DNA from: Gemmatimonadaceae bacterium
Lineage (GTDB): Bacteria; Latescibacterota; UBA2968; UBA8231
Length of the DNA: 25,108 nt
Direction: 5' to 3'
Assembly (NCBI GenBank): GCA_002726335.1
Contig: PBSR01000046.1
Coordinates: forward strand, 1 to 25,108
Shown here piece after piece: positions 13,624 to 21,673 of the stretch. The translations under genes were made by a program, and so were the position numbers. The notes under the pieces were generated by a model, which saw only the letters and a list, made by a program, of their open reading frames with translations, did not search any database and was not told the origin of the DNA. The stretch's first letter is position 1; each line of letters starts with the position of its first letter.

Positions 13624-14292
13624 TCAGGTATCGAGGTGAAGTATCGACCGAGGGATCTCCAGGTGATCCTGGATTGTCCGAACGGCGCCTTCGGCATCAC
13701 GCTGGACGAGCACCTCGACCATCCTTTTGTGGTCGATGCTGGCCTGCTTGCGGATGTTTGGAGTCGACTCGAGCGCCGCGCTTACATACATGACCGAGGT
13801 GTCGAGGAGGGTACGAAGGATGGATAGCAGTCGGGGCGAATCGGCCGCCTCGTAGATGGTCAGGTGGAAGTCACGGTTTAACATGACCCAGTTTGCAGAC
13901 TGAGGGGCTGCCTGCATGGCGGCGAGCACTGTACGGACCCGTGTCAGTTGCGCTGGTGTGATGCGTTTAGCGGCGCGACGCATAGCCATGACCTCGAGCA
14001 TCATCCGCAATTCGTAGATTTCCTCGAGTTCGTCATGACTGATCTGGTGGACCGTGGCACCACGGTGGGCGTCGAGTTCAATTTGCCCTTCCGAAGCGAG
14101 ATCGCGAAGGGCCTCTCGTACAGGCGTCGTGCTTACCTGCAGTTGCGCGGCTAGGTCGGCCTGGACGAGGCGGGTGCCACCGGGGAGACTCCCGTTGAGT
14201 ATTCCTTCGCGCAGGGTCTCTCTCACGAACTCGTGAGCGGTCACCCGGGTTCGGGAACCCATAGGCGTCAGGGCCAACTCAAGTTCAGACAC
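13624..14292 (-). CDS. GntR-family regulator with FCD ligand-binding domain (first copy)
   Basis: A 222-residue regulator. The winged helix-turn-helix spans about residues 18-85, with the typical GTRLVQADLAAQLQVSTTPV and VREALRDLASEG. The FCD effector domain follows (about 88-215) and retains metal-binding residues: Asp141 and His143 (NRDFHLTIYEAA), His188 (IDHKRMVE) and His210 (QDHLE). FCD regulators bind small carboxylates, often through this metal, and usually repress catabolic genes until the ligand arrives. I prefer the GTG at 14292, with AAAGG 8 bases before it, over a TTG five codons upstream. It heads the amidohydrolase transcript and is divergent from the alcohol dehydrogenase gene, so it probably controls both and its own expression. 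Confidence 0.93.
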   Translation of the reverse strand: MSELELALTPMGSRTRVTAHEFVRETLREGILNGSLPGGTRLVQADLAAQLQVSTTPVREALRDLASEGQIELDAHRGATVHQISHDELEEIYELRMMLEVMAMRRAAKRITPAQLTRVRTVLAAMQAAPQSANWVMLNRDFHLTIYEAADSPRLLSILRTLLDTSVMYVSAALESTPNIRKQASIDHKRMVEVLVQRDAEGAVRTIQDHLEIPRSILHLDT

Positions 14293-14323
14293 AAGACGAC
14301 CTTTCAAACCTACTAAAACTGTG

Positions 14324-14345
14324 CAAGATGTATTTAATACTATCT
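14324..14345. promoter_or_regulatory. Divergent GntR/alcohol dehydrogenase promoter with operator-like palindrome (copy C)
   Basis: The 85-base gap between the GntR start (14292) and the dehydrogenase start (14378) is AT-rich in its middle. It holds an imperfect inverted repeat, AGAT-x-TATT-T-AATA-xx-ATCT, at about 14327-14345. The minus-strand decamer ATACATCTTG at 14333-14324 is the third example of the ATRYATSTTG motif. A plus-strand TACTAT at 14338-14343 could be the -10 of the dehydrogenase. A symmetric site between a GntR gene and its divergent neighbour is the classic place for autoregulation. Confidence 0.4.
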
Positions 14346-14377
14346 GAGTGTTGCCGCGATCTAGGGGGGAGACGACA

Positions 14378-15376
14378 GTGAAATCGGTTCAGGTGACGGG
14401 GCCGGGGCAGATCGTGTACGCGGATGCCCCTGAGCCACCTGCTTCCGGGGGAGTGCTCGTGGGGGTTCATCAGGTGGGCATCTGCGGCACCGACGTCGGG
14501 ATCTTCAGCGGTGGCATTCCCGTCGACTATCCGCGGATCATGGGCCATGAGATGATCGGTGAAGTCATCGAAGATGGTGGCACCAACATAGCTACTGGCC
14601 AACGCGTGCTGATTGACCCGGCTATCGCCTGTGGGTTGTGTCCGCTGTGTTGTGAGGGCAGGCCCAATTTGTGCCTGACCGGTGGCCTCCTTGGGCGCGA
14701 TGCCGATGGGGTATTCGCTGAGCGGGTGGTCGTCCCTGCCGACCGTCTGCTGGTCGTCTCGTCAGAAGTTAGCGATCTGGCCGCTGGCCTCCTGCAGGTC
14801 CTCGGCACGTGCGTGCACGCCCATCGCTCGACTCACGTGGTACCCGGTGACGTTGCCGTTGTGGTGGGTTTGGGAGTCAGCGGGCTGCTCCTTGCTCAAC
14901 TCCTGCGCGCTTCAGGAGCAACCGTTGTCGGCGTCACCCGCTCGGAATGGAAGCGAGAGTTGGCGTTGCGGTTCGGTGTGGCCGCCGTGGCCCCACCAGA
15001 CAGGGCGACGGCAGTCGTAATGGACATGACAGGCGGGATCGGAGCGGACCTCGTTGTGGAGGCGGTTGGAACCGAGGCCACCCTGAGTCAGTCGATCGAA
15101 CTCGCACGCGTTGGCGGCAAGGTGGTCGTATTTGGCACCATCACCCAAGGTGGTAAGGGGTTGCCCTACTACCAGCTGTATTTCAAGGAGCTCACTCTCT
15201 GGAACCCGCGTGCCGCTTTGCCGGCGGATTACGCCCGGGGTATTGAGTTGGCCGCCAGCGGTGCGCTCGACCTCGAACCGATCGTTACCGACGAATTGCA
15301 TCTCTCGGAGGCCGCCCTCGCTTTCGAGCGCGTGGCTAGCCCCGACTCGCTCAAGGTGCTCATGGAGGTTGGCTGA
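14378..15376 (+). CDS. Zinc-dependent alcohol dehydrogenase (medium-chain dehydrogenase/reductase family)
   Basis: A 332-residue zinc alcohol/polyol dehydrogenase. Catalytic zinc ligands are Cys36 (GICGTDVG) and His57-Glu58 (MGHEMIGEV). The structural-zinc loop is complete with Cys85, Cys88, Cys91 and Cys99 (CGLCPLCCEGRPNLC). The NAD-binding motif is VVVGLGVSGLL. The order is GroES-like barrel, then Rossmann domain. Sorbitol, threonine and L-idonate dehydrogenase-like enzymes share this pattern; the substrate is unknown. I start it at GTG 14378, 7-8 bases after a GGGGGGA, rather than ten codons upstream in the same frame. It faces the first GntR gene across a shared promoter region and converges on the second GntR gene, 25 bases beyond its stop. 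It is intact, unlike the two alcohol dehydrogenase remnants near 2650 and 3600. Confidence 0.93.
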   Translation: MKSVQVTGPGQIVYADAPEPPASGGVLVGVHQVGICGTDVGIFSGGIPVDYPRIMGHEMIGEVIEDGGTNIATGQRVLIDPAIACGLCPLCCEGRPNLCLTGGLLGRDADGVFAERVVVPADRLLVVSSEVSDLAAGLLQVLGTCVHAHRSTHVVPGDVAVVVGLGVSGLLLAQLLRASGATVVGVTRSEWKRELALRFGVAAVAPPDRATAVVMDMTGGIGADLVVEAVGTEATLSQSIELARVGGKVVVFGTITQGGKGLPYYQLYFKELTLWNPRAALPADYARGIELAASGALDLEPIVTDELHLSEAALAFERVASPDSLKVLMEVG

Positions 15377-15401
15377 CCTCGCGTGGTGGCCCGACTCTCG
15401 A

Positions 15402-16091
15402 TCAGCGGTGGGAGATAGATAGTGCTGAGGCGAGAGTCTGGTAGGCGATGTTGAGGTGACTGACGTTGGCAGAGATTCCAGCCTCCAAGTCACGATCCTG
15501 CAACGCCTTGAGTATCGCCTCGTGGCCCTTGGCTGCACGTATCTGATTGTACGAATCGATTCTCAGCGACGCGCTTACGTACATGGACCACGGGGCAATC
15601 AGTCCGTTGAGGATGTCCAACATGCGGGGTGACGGTGCCAGGCCGAAAACACAGCCGTGGAAGTCGATGTTGGACTGGACCCACTGCGCTGGCGACGAAT
15701 CCTTGTTGATCCGTGAGTGCAACTCGCCAGCGCGGTCGACGATCTCGTTGGTGAGGTGGGGCCACGCTCTTCGCAGCACCGCCGGTTCGAGGGTGCAACG
15801 AATCTCGTAGATCTCCTGGAGTTCCCCGAGGCTGAGCTCTTTGACGATTCCACTCCGGTGGGCGTCTAGATTGACGAGACCGTCCGCCGCCAACTCCCGC
15901 AGCGCCTCCCTCACAGGCGTTTTGCTAACCCCCAGCGCACCGGCAATCTCGGACTGGATCAGATGGGTGCCGCCGCAGAGATCACCGTTAAGGATCGCCC
16001 GCCTCAGTGTCTGGAGAACGTGTTCGTACGCGGTACGTGGCTTATCGACTAATAAGGCAGCCGCAGTGCGCTCGATAATGTCGCCCGCCAC
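15402..16091 (-). CDS. GntR-family regulator with FCD ligand-binding domain (second copy)
   Basis: A 229-residue protein with the same build as the first GntR: a DNA-binding wing (LIQSEIAGALGVSKTPVREA at about 44-63) and an FCD domain keeping Asp143 and His145 (NIDFHGCVFG), His190 (KGHEAILKAL) and His212 (VSHLNIA). It is a paralogue, not a recent duplicate, since the two differ over much of their length. It starts at GTG 16091, 17 bases after the ABC ATPase stop, so it is the last gene of the transporter operon and probably senses the imported compound or a breakdown product. A GGAG lies 9 bases before the start. Confidence 0.92.
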   Translation of the reverse strand: MAGDIIERTAAALLVDKPRTAYEHVLQTLRRAILNGDLCGGTHLIQSEIAGALGVSKTPVREALRELAADGLVNLDAHRSGIVKELSLGELQEIYEIRCTLEPAVLRRAWPHLTNEIVDRAGELHSRINKDSSPAQWVQSNIDFHGCVFGLAPSPRMLDILNGLIAPWSMYVSASLRIDSYNQIRAAKGHEAILKALQDRDLEAGISANVSHLNIAYQTLASALSISHR

Positions 16092-16108
16092 CGGAAGCCG
16101 CTCCAGTA

Positions 16109-16849
16109 TCAGGTTGCGAGGAGGTCGAGCTCTTCGAACTTTCTCAGGACACGCGCCTTGGCCACGGCGACCTCCTCGTCAGCGGGGTCGCGCGGGAACG
16201 GTAAGGCGATCTCGATGTCGTCCTCAAGTCGTCCCCCCTTTGCAAACACGAGGATTCTGTTCGAGAGCTCGACCGCTTCGCCGACGTCGTGGGTCACGAA
16301 AACCACCGTCTTCTTTGTTTCGACCCACATGTGGTGCAACTCGCGACGAAGCGAGCGTGCCGTGATGGCATCGAGATGGCTGAACGGCTCGTCCATGAAC
16401 AAGACGTCGGGCTCGATGGAGAATGCCCGGGCGATGCCGACGCGCTGTTGCATGCCTCCAGATAACTCACCTGGGAATTTCTCGCCCTTGTCGCCCAACT
16501 GCACCATGTCGAGGTATCGCTGGCAGCGCTTCTTGGACGCCTCGGACCGGTCTTCCTGCACGAAGAGCAGATTGTCACGCACAGTACGCCATGGCAGGAG
16601 ACGAGCGGCCTGGAACACGTATCCTGGAGCAGCCTCATGGCCTTCGCTGGTCATCTCTAAAACACCGCTGGTGGGCGTCTCGATGCCGCTCAGGATGTTT
16701 AGAAGGGTTGTCTTGCCGCAACCTGATGGACCCACGATAGATACGAAGACGTGGCCTGAAATCTCGAGGTTCACGTCATCGAGGGCGACGACCTTGTCCT
16801 CCCCGATGCCGAATTCCTTGTGTAGATTCCTAATCTTTATCTCAGCCAC
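16109..16849 (-). CDS. ABC transporter ATPase, nitrate/sulfonate/taurine (NitT/TauT) type
   Basis: A 246-residue ATPase with every standard motif: Walker A GPSGCGKTT (residues 40-48), Q-loop Gln80 (YVFQAARLLPW), signature LSGGMQQR (129-136), Walker B DVLFMDEP (148-155), D-loop SHLD and switch His187 (FVTHD). The R-L-L-P-W sequence after the Q-loop is typical of the SsuB/TauB group, which powers import of sulfonates, nitrate, taurine, pyrimidine precursors and other small anions. It lies 12 bases downstream of the second permease gene and drives that importer. Confidence 0.95.
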   Translation of the reverse strand: MAEIKIRNLHKEFGIGEDKVVALDDVNLEISGHVFVSIVGPSGCGKTTLLNILSGIETPTSGVLEMTSEGHEAAPGYVFQAARLLPWRTVRDNLLFVQEDRSEASKKRCQRYLDMVQLGDKGEKFPGELSGGMQQRVGIARAFSIEPDVLFMDEPFSHLDAITARSLRRELHHMWVETKKTVVFVTHDVGEAVELSNRILVFAKGGRLEDDIEIALPFPRDPADEEVAVAKARVLRKFEELDLLAT

Positions 16850-16861
16850 TTATCGATCCAT

Positions 16862-17848
16862 TCACTCGTTGTCGTCGATCATGTCGGAAGCCGACACGCT
16901 GGCGGAATCCTCAAACGTGTTCTCTTCGTCGAATACCTCTTCGACGACCTCGCCGCCGTCGAGGTTCGGCCGCCAGCGGAAGGCGCGTTTGGAAATGGGC
17001 TCGAACACGGCCCGTTCAAACAGGATGGCGAAGATAACGAAGAAGGCCGCGTAGCCCACCACGCCATGGGCTCGATGAGCGTCGTACCAGAACTTGATGG
17101 TCCAGCCCGCGCCGTCCTGCCCGCCGAAGACCTCGGCAATGACGAGACCCTTCCAACCGATCGAGAAGCAATAGCGGGCAGCGGCAAACATGAACGGCAT
17201 CAGCGATGGGACTAGCACGTGACGTGTCGTTTTGAGCCGGGGCACCTGATACGACCTAGCCATGTCGAACAACTCACGGGGTGTGTTTCGCACTCCTTCA
17301 CGGACGTTGACGATCACGAACGGGATCCCGGCCAGGATGACCGTGATGATCGGGCCCTTGTTTCCGAAGCCGAAGATCAGACTGTTGAACAGGGCCCATG
17401 CCAGTGCAGGCATGGCCAGTAGAACCACCGTCCAGTCGTGGAAGAAGGCATTGGCGGCCCGAGACAGACCCATGGTCAGTCCGAGGATGGTGCCGACAAC
17501 CATGGCTATAACGAAGCCCGTCAGCAAACGACGTAGGGAGATCCAGAACGTCTCGTACAGATTACGTCGTGCAACGGTCTCGGTGATCAACTCATTCCAC
17601 ATGAACCTCCACACCTCGCCAGGCGTGGGCAGAACGTCGATAGCGAATGGCCAGATTTTCTCGATTGTGTCGAGCGACACGAGCCAGAGAACGAGCATCG
17701 TGAATGGGAATAGAACGCGCGCGAAGGTTGGTGACTTGAGTACCCGCCAGCCGTAGTGCCCTAGCATCTGGAAAGGGTTCCGTTTCGGCCTCGTCGGCTT
17801 CTGCGGGGCGGCGGTGGCCGTCTCAGGGGAACTGGTGGTTGCCATCAT
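16862..17848 (-). CDS. ABC transporter permease, SsuC/TauC-like (second permease)
   Basis: A 328-residue membrane protein of the BPD_transp_1 fold. A Pro-rich cytoplasmic N-terminus of about 35 residues precedes six predicted hydrophobic segments. The EAA loop that docks on the ATPase is near ELFDMARSYQVPRLKTTRHV, followed by LVPSLMPFMF. The C-terminal tail is long and acidic (GGEVVEEVFDEENTFEDSAS), which is unusual for the family. The start is ATG 17848; a second ATG follows directly. The upstream permease ends 15 bases before. Paired with the other permease, it likely forms a heterodimeric channel. Confidence 0.92.
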   Translation of the reverse strand: MMATTSSPETATAAPQKPTRPKRNPFQMLGHYGWRVLKSPTFARVLFPFTMLVLWLVSLDTIEKIWPFAIDVLPTPGEVWRFMWNELITETVARRNLYETFWISLRRLLTGFVIAMVVGTILGLTMGLSRAANAFFHDWTVVLLAMPALAWALFNSLIFGFGNKGPIITVILAGIPFVIVNVREGVRNTPRELFDMARSYQVPRLKTTRHVLVPSLMPFMFAAARYCFSIGWKGLVIAEVFGGQDGAGWTIKFWYDAHRAHGVVGYAAFFVIFAILFERAVFEPISKRAFRWRPNLDGGEVVEEVFDEENTFEDSASVSASDMIDDNE

Positions 17849-17863
17849 TTCATCGGTCTCTGC

Positions 17864-18703
17864 TCACGACGCGGTGACGGCTTGTCGCCACCGGAAGTAG
17901 CGCTTCTCGATGGCTTCCAGGACGACCTTCTCGAGGAACAAGGCGAAGAAGAAGAACGTCAGGATCCAGGTCAGGAACTCATCCATTTGGAAGAGCTGGC
18001 TGCTGATCCGCATCTCGAAACCGATTCCCTTCGACGACGAGAAGACCTCGGTTAGCACCGTCACCTTCCATGCAATCGAGAAGCCAAAACGCAGGCCGGT
18101 GAAGAGATACGGCGCGAGGTGGGGAATGACGATGTGGCGATTCCTCTTGACGACCCCAATATGGAATGCCCGACTCATACCGAGCAGATCCTTCGGTAAG
18201 GCCTTGATGCCTTCCGAGACGTTGACGGTGACCAAGGCAAAAGTGGTCAAGATGATGGCAATGGTTGGGCCGATGGGACGATTGCCGAAGATGATGGCTG
18301 TGATGAGGACCCAGATGAGGCCCGGAGCCGCGAGGCTGATGAGCACAGCATCCTTAAAGAACCCGGCCCACCACTTGCTCTGCATCAGGATTCCCACGGC
18401 CGCACCGATGAAGAACGAGAGCCCGAATCCGACACCGATGCGGGTGAGGGTCGCCTGAAACGCGCTGGGGATCTTGCCCTTGTCCCAGATGTCGAAGAAA
18501 GTCTCCACTACCCGGATCGGGCCGGGTAGGAGGGCCTCCTCTAGCACGCGGCCCGAGCAGTACTCCCAGATTGTGAGCACGATCACATAACTGAGCAGCC
18601 GCCAGAACCAAATCTGGAACCGCTCCTTGCGGCGGGCACGCTTGGCCAAGTCTTCTTCTGTAACCCGTGTCGGCTGCGTCTCGTTCTTAGTGTCGGTTGC
18701 CAC
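17864..18703 (-). CDS. ABC transporter permease, SsuC/TauC-like (first permease)
   Basis: A 279-residue integral membrane protein with about six hydrophobic segments. The ATPase-docking EAA loop is at DLLGMSRAFHIGVVKRNRHI, followed by VIPHLAPYLFTGLRFGFSIAWK. Its N-terminus is a charged cytoplasmic stretch of about 35 residues. It begins at a GTG (18703) with no strong ribosome-binding site, 218 bases after the binding-protein gene. That gap contains a stem-loop. It is clearly homologous to the next permease but differs in both termini. Most NitT/TauT importers use one permease gene as a homodimer, so two different permeases here suggest a heterodimer. Confidence 0.92.
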   Translation of the reverse strand: MATDTKNETQPTRVTEEDLAKRARRKERFQIWFWRLLSYVIVLTIWEYCSGRVLEEALLPGPIRVVETFFDIWDKGKIPSAFQATLTRIGVGFGLSFFIGAAVGILMQSKWWAGFFKDAVLISLAAPGLIWVLITAIIFGNRPIGPTIAIILTTFALVTVNVSEGIKALPKDLLGMSRAFHIGVVKRNRHIVIPHLAPYLFTGLRFGFSIAWKVTVLTEVFSSSKGIGFEMRISSQLFQMDEFLTWILTFFFFALFLEKVVLEAIEKRYFRWRQAVTAS

Positions 18704-18844
18704 GCTTGTCAGGTCTCGCTAACGGCTAGGCGCCGGTGGCCGTAGTCGGGGTGGTTGACAACCCGGGTCGGTGGGTAGGTCGAGTGCGTCCGAAGACACA
18801 TCCCGCCAAACGCATCGAAACCGGAGGACTGATCGTTGAAAGGA

Positions 18845-18878
18845 CTGCCGAAGTGCACCCGTAGGCGCACTCCGGCAG
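18845..18878 (-). terminator. Stem-loop between binding protein and permease genes (partial terminator or mRNA stabiliser)
   Basis: CTGCCG-aa-GTGC at 18845-18856 pairs with GCAC-tc-CGGCAG at 18867-18878, giving ten base pairs around a 2x2 internal loop and a ten-base hairpin loop. On the minus strand it lies 44 bases after the binding-protein stop and is followed by a weak T-rich CCTTTC. A structure in this position commonly lets binding-protein mRNA accumulate above permease mRNA. Nothing else was recognised in the 218-base gap 18704-18921. Confidence 0.5.
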
Positions 18879-18921
18879 CCCGCTTCAACCCTGAGGAGGG
18901 ACTGGTCTATTTATCGAGGGC

Positions 18922-20109
18922 TCAACCCGGGGCTGCGACGACCTCGAAGCGAGGCTCCGGAATGTCGTCGGGCAACTTGTTCGGGTTGTCCGCGTGGAGG
19001 TCCTTCATGAGTTCCCAAATCATGATCTCAGCGTCGACCCAAGCCTGGTCCATGTAGACGGTCTCGACGAACCAGTCGTTCGCACCCTGCATGAACCCGA
19101 TTGTGAACTCGATGTCCTCATCGGACTCGACTGCGAAGTGCTGCGGGTAGATCGAGACGATCTCTGCCGTGTTGGCCTCCCACATGCCGATTCCGATCTC
19201 CCACAGGTTGAGGAATGCAGCAACCTCACGCGGGTGGTCGTCGTACCACGACTCAGTGGCCGTGAACAGGTTGGACATGATGTGGTTCTTGCCGTCGTCG
19301 ATACCCGAGAAAGAACTGTACAACTGGAACGGCATCTGGCCGTCGTACATGATCTCGATCGTTCCCTCCCGGAGGTGCGGAACAGCAGCCTCGGGAATGA
19401 CCACGGCTGCTTCGCAGTCACCGCGCAGCAGGTTGGTCGGGTTGACGAAGTGGTCGTTGACGATGAGGTTGTAGTCACCGCCACCGACTCGGTAGTCGAT
19501 GTCGTGCAGTTGCTTCATCGCAACGGTCCAGAAGCCTGTGTTGGAAACCGGACTGCTGACGCAGATGGTCGATCCGGCTGGGATGTCGGCCAGGGTGTTG
19601 TACGAATCCTCCGAGCGCTTCATCATCGGCGAGCGCTGGAAGTTGTACTTGCCGAACGTGACCGTCTCGATCGACGTCTCGTTCTCGAGCACCGGGATCT
19701 CCTGGGTGCCCATGGAGACGATGTCACCGTGGCCACCGGCGAAGTACGTGAACTCATCCCACGTTTCGCTGGTGACGATGCGGATGTTGTTTGCCGCTTC
19801 CCATGTGGCGAGTGTGCCTGTGTCGCGCAGGTAGTCCCAGACCGGGTCGGGCGCGAACGCGAACCGAATGACCGATGTCTCCTGGGCGGTGGCTTCGCCG
19901 GCTGCCGATTGTGCAGCAGCGGCTGATTCTATGGCAGCGGCCGCGTCGGCGATCGCCTGATCGGCAGCCGCCTGAGCGGATTGAGCCGCGTCAATTGCCG
20001 CTTGAAGCTCTTCTTGTGTCGCGCTGTTGTCGTCGCCACAGCTACCTGCTAGCAGCGTGATAGTGGCAATTAGCGCAATGAGTGTGCGTAGTCGTTTGCG
20101 GTTTGTCAT
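18922..20109 (-). CDS. ABC transporter substrate-binding lipoprotein with N-terminal coiled-coil linker
   Basis: A 395-residue exported protein. A basic n-region (MTNRKRLRTL), a hydrophobic core and LLAGSC with the lipidated Cys24 make a lipoprotein signal. Residues about 32-72 are an Ala/Glu/Gln-rich stretch (EELQAAIDAAQSAQAAADQA and on) that should form a helix or coiled coil holding the binding domain away from the membrane. The rest (about 78-395) is a NMT1/TauA-like periplasmic-binding fold: FAFAPDPVWDYL, the FAGGHGDIVS segment, and DIPAGSTICVSSP. The ligand cannot be told. The ATG at 20109 follows GGGAGGGAG by 3 bases. It is the first gene of the importer operon (binding protein, permease, permease, ATPase, regulator). 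Confidence 0.9.
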   Translation of the reverse strand: MTNRKRLRTLIALIATITLLAGSCGDDNSATQEELQAAIDAAQSAQAAADQAIADAAAAIESAAAAQSAAGEATAQETSVIRFAFAPDPVWDYLRDTGTLATWEAANNIRIVTSETWDEFTYFAGGHGDIVSMGTQEIPVLENETSIETVTFGKYNFQRSPMMKRSEDSYNTLADIPAGSTICVSSPVSNTGFWTVAMKQLHDIDYRVGGGDYNLIVNDHFVNPTNLLRGDCEAAVVIPEAAVPHLREGTIEIMYDGQMPFQLYSSFSGIDDGKNHIMSNLFTATESWYDDHPREVAAFLNLWEIGIGMWEANTAEIVSIYPQHFAVESDEDIEFTIGFMQGANDWFVETVYMDQAWVDAEIMIWELMKDLHADNPNKLPDDIPEPRFEVVAAPG

Positions 20110-20204
20110 ATTCTCCCTCCCTCGAACAGGGACTCGCTAGCGGACACCTGACGGTGACCGGTTGTGTGGCCATCTCCCAACAACTATCTCAGATCCGGCC
20201 TTAA

Positions 20205-20221
20205 TCATGCAACATACATGA
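20205..20221. promoter_or_regulatory. Palindrome and motif copy A in the divergent binding-protein/MFS promoter region
   Basis: The 248-base gap 20110-20357 separates the importer operon (leftward) from the MFS gene (rightward). It contains TCATG-CAACATA-CATGA, an inverted repeat with five-base arms. On the minus strand the bases 20219-20210 read ATGTATGTTG, fitting ATRYATSTTG. On the same strand TTGCAT, partly inside the motif, lies 18 bases before GATAGT and could be the -35/-10 pair for the importer. No gene is visible in the rest of the gap. Confidence 0.4.
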
Positions 20222-20357
20222 AATATCATCCATCGTCTAGGGCGTATCGGAGATCGCCATCGAGTCTGCCTCTAACCAGATGGGAGCGTGACGGGTTGAA
20301 GCTGTGTCTGGAGAAGGTCGTCGCTGTCTGGAACATCCGAGAGGGAATCAGCAGCGG

Positions 20358-21530
20358 ATGAGTTTGTGTCGCAAGCGGATGTCCGTGGCCGGTGCCTTGG
20401 TCGCCTCGACCTCGTCCATCACCCTCAGTGCTCTCCCGATCTTTCTGCTCGGAGCACTCGCGGTCTTTATGCGGGCCGAGCTCGATTTCAGCGAATCCGA
20501 ACTCGGAATCGTCGCCTCGGCCTACTACGCGGCGTCGGCATTGTCCTCGGTTCCCGGTGGACGGATCAGCCATGCCCTCGGGGGCCGCCGAGCAGTCGCC
20601 CTAGGAGCTGTGATTAGCGGTGGATCGATGTTCGGGATCGCGCTGCTGACCCACAGCTATCCGGTTCTACTCGGTTTCATGGTCATCGCAGGGATCTCCA
20701 ACGGGGTCGCACTTCCGGCTAGCAACCTGGTAGTCGCAAGCCGGATTCCGGCCCGCCATCAGGGCATTGCATTCGGCATCAAGCAGTCCTCGGGTCCGAT
20801 GAGCACACTCGTGGCGGGATCCGCAGTTCCAGCCGTCGGTCTGACCGTCGGATGGAGATGGGCCTGGTTCTTTATGGCGCTCGCATCGATTCCGCTGATC
20901 ATGTTGGGTAGGAGCGATAGCGGCAGGACCCGCCGAGATTCAATCTCGTCAGAACACGCAGTCTCGATTGCTCCTCTAGTGGTCATGGCAATGGGTGCGG
21001 CCATGGCGGTCGTCGGTGGAAGCTCGATCGCGGCCTTCTACGTCGAATCGGCCGTGGCAGCCGGTATCCGACCCGGAGTCGCAGGTGCCCTGCTCGCAGC
21101 GGGAAGTGTTATCGGAATCGGCACCCGCGTCCTGTGGGGAGCGGTGGCTGACCGTTCGTCGAGGACCCATGTACCTCTGCTCGCCGGGCTGTTGGCATTC
21201 GGGTCGCTGGCCTACATGCTGATGGGGCGAGTGTCGGACCCGGTGGCTCTCGCAGCGGTTACGGTGCTGTTCTTCGCTAGCGGGTGGGGCTGGCCGGCGC
21301 TATTTCAGTACACAGTCGTTAGCCGAAACCCGGGCGCGCCTGCCATAGCGACGGGGATCGCCGGGGCCGGCCTTTACGCTGGGGGCATTGTGGGCCCACT
21401 CGTGTTCGGAGCGTTGGTGGAGCGATCGGGCTACGAAGTCGCCTGGACGTGTGTGGCCATGTCCGGGGCAATGTCGGCCGTTCTCTTCTACATCGGTGGC
21501 CGATGGCTTGAACTAGCCCAACACCGTTGA
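20358..21530 (+). CDS. Major facilitator superfamily transporter
   Basis: A 390-residue, very hydrophobic protein with about 12 membrane segments in two halves separated by a charged loop near residue 185 (GRSDSGRTRRDS). The loop between helices 2 and 3 carries the MFS signature as PGGRISHALGGRRAVALG, and the matching loop of the second half reads WGAVADRSSR. It resembles the oxalate/formate or cyanate/sugar-acid exchanger-like branch only in general build, so the substrate is not assigned. I chose ATG 20358; an AGGGA lies 12 bases upstream, farther than ideal, and ATG 20379 is an alternative. It is divergent from the ABC importer and convergent with the dioxygenase gene; the 143 bases between them show no clear terminator. 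Confidence 0.9.
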   Translation: MSLCRKRMSVAGALVASTSSITLSALPIFLLGALAVFMRAELDFSESELGIVASAYYAASALSSVPGGRISHALGGRRAVALGAVISGGSMFGIALLTHSYPVLLGFMVIAGISNGVALPASNLVVASRIPARHQGIAFGIKQSSGPMSTLVAGSAVPAVGLTVGWRWAWFFMALASIPLIMLGRSDSGRTRRDSISSEHAVSIAPLVVMAMGAAMAVVGGSSIAAFYVESAVAAGIRPGVAGALLAAGSVIGIGTRVLWGAVADRSSRTHVPLLAGLLAFGSLAYMLMGRVSDPVALAAVTVLFFASGWGWPALFQYTVVSRNPGAPAIATGIAGAGLYAGGIVGPLVFGALVERSGYEVAWTCVAMSGAMSAVLFYIGGRWLELAQHR

Positions 21531-21673
21531 GCCGACCTTAAGCCCAGATAGCGGATTGCCCACCCACAAAGCATGGTCGGTATCAGCAATTGGCGGCATC
21601 GTCTGTCCAGACCGGATGCTTGCTCTGGAGCTTGCAATCTTCCCGTCGTCACCGAGATAGTTGGCCGTTTTGG

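Noticed and set aside
21531..21673. Remnant of a coding region on the minus strand between the MFS and dioxygenase genes
   Set aside because: The frame is open through this gap and reads plausibly, but I could not match it to any family, and it has no start of its own.
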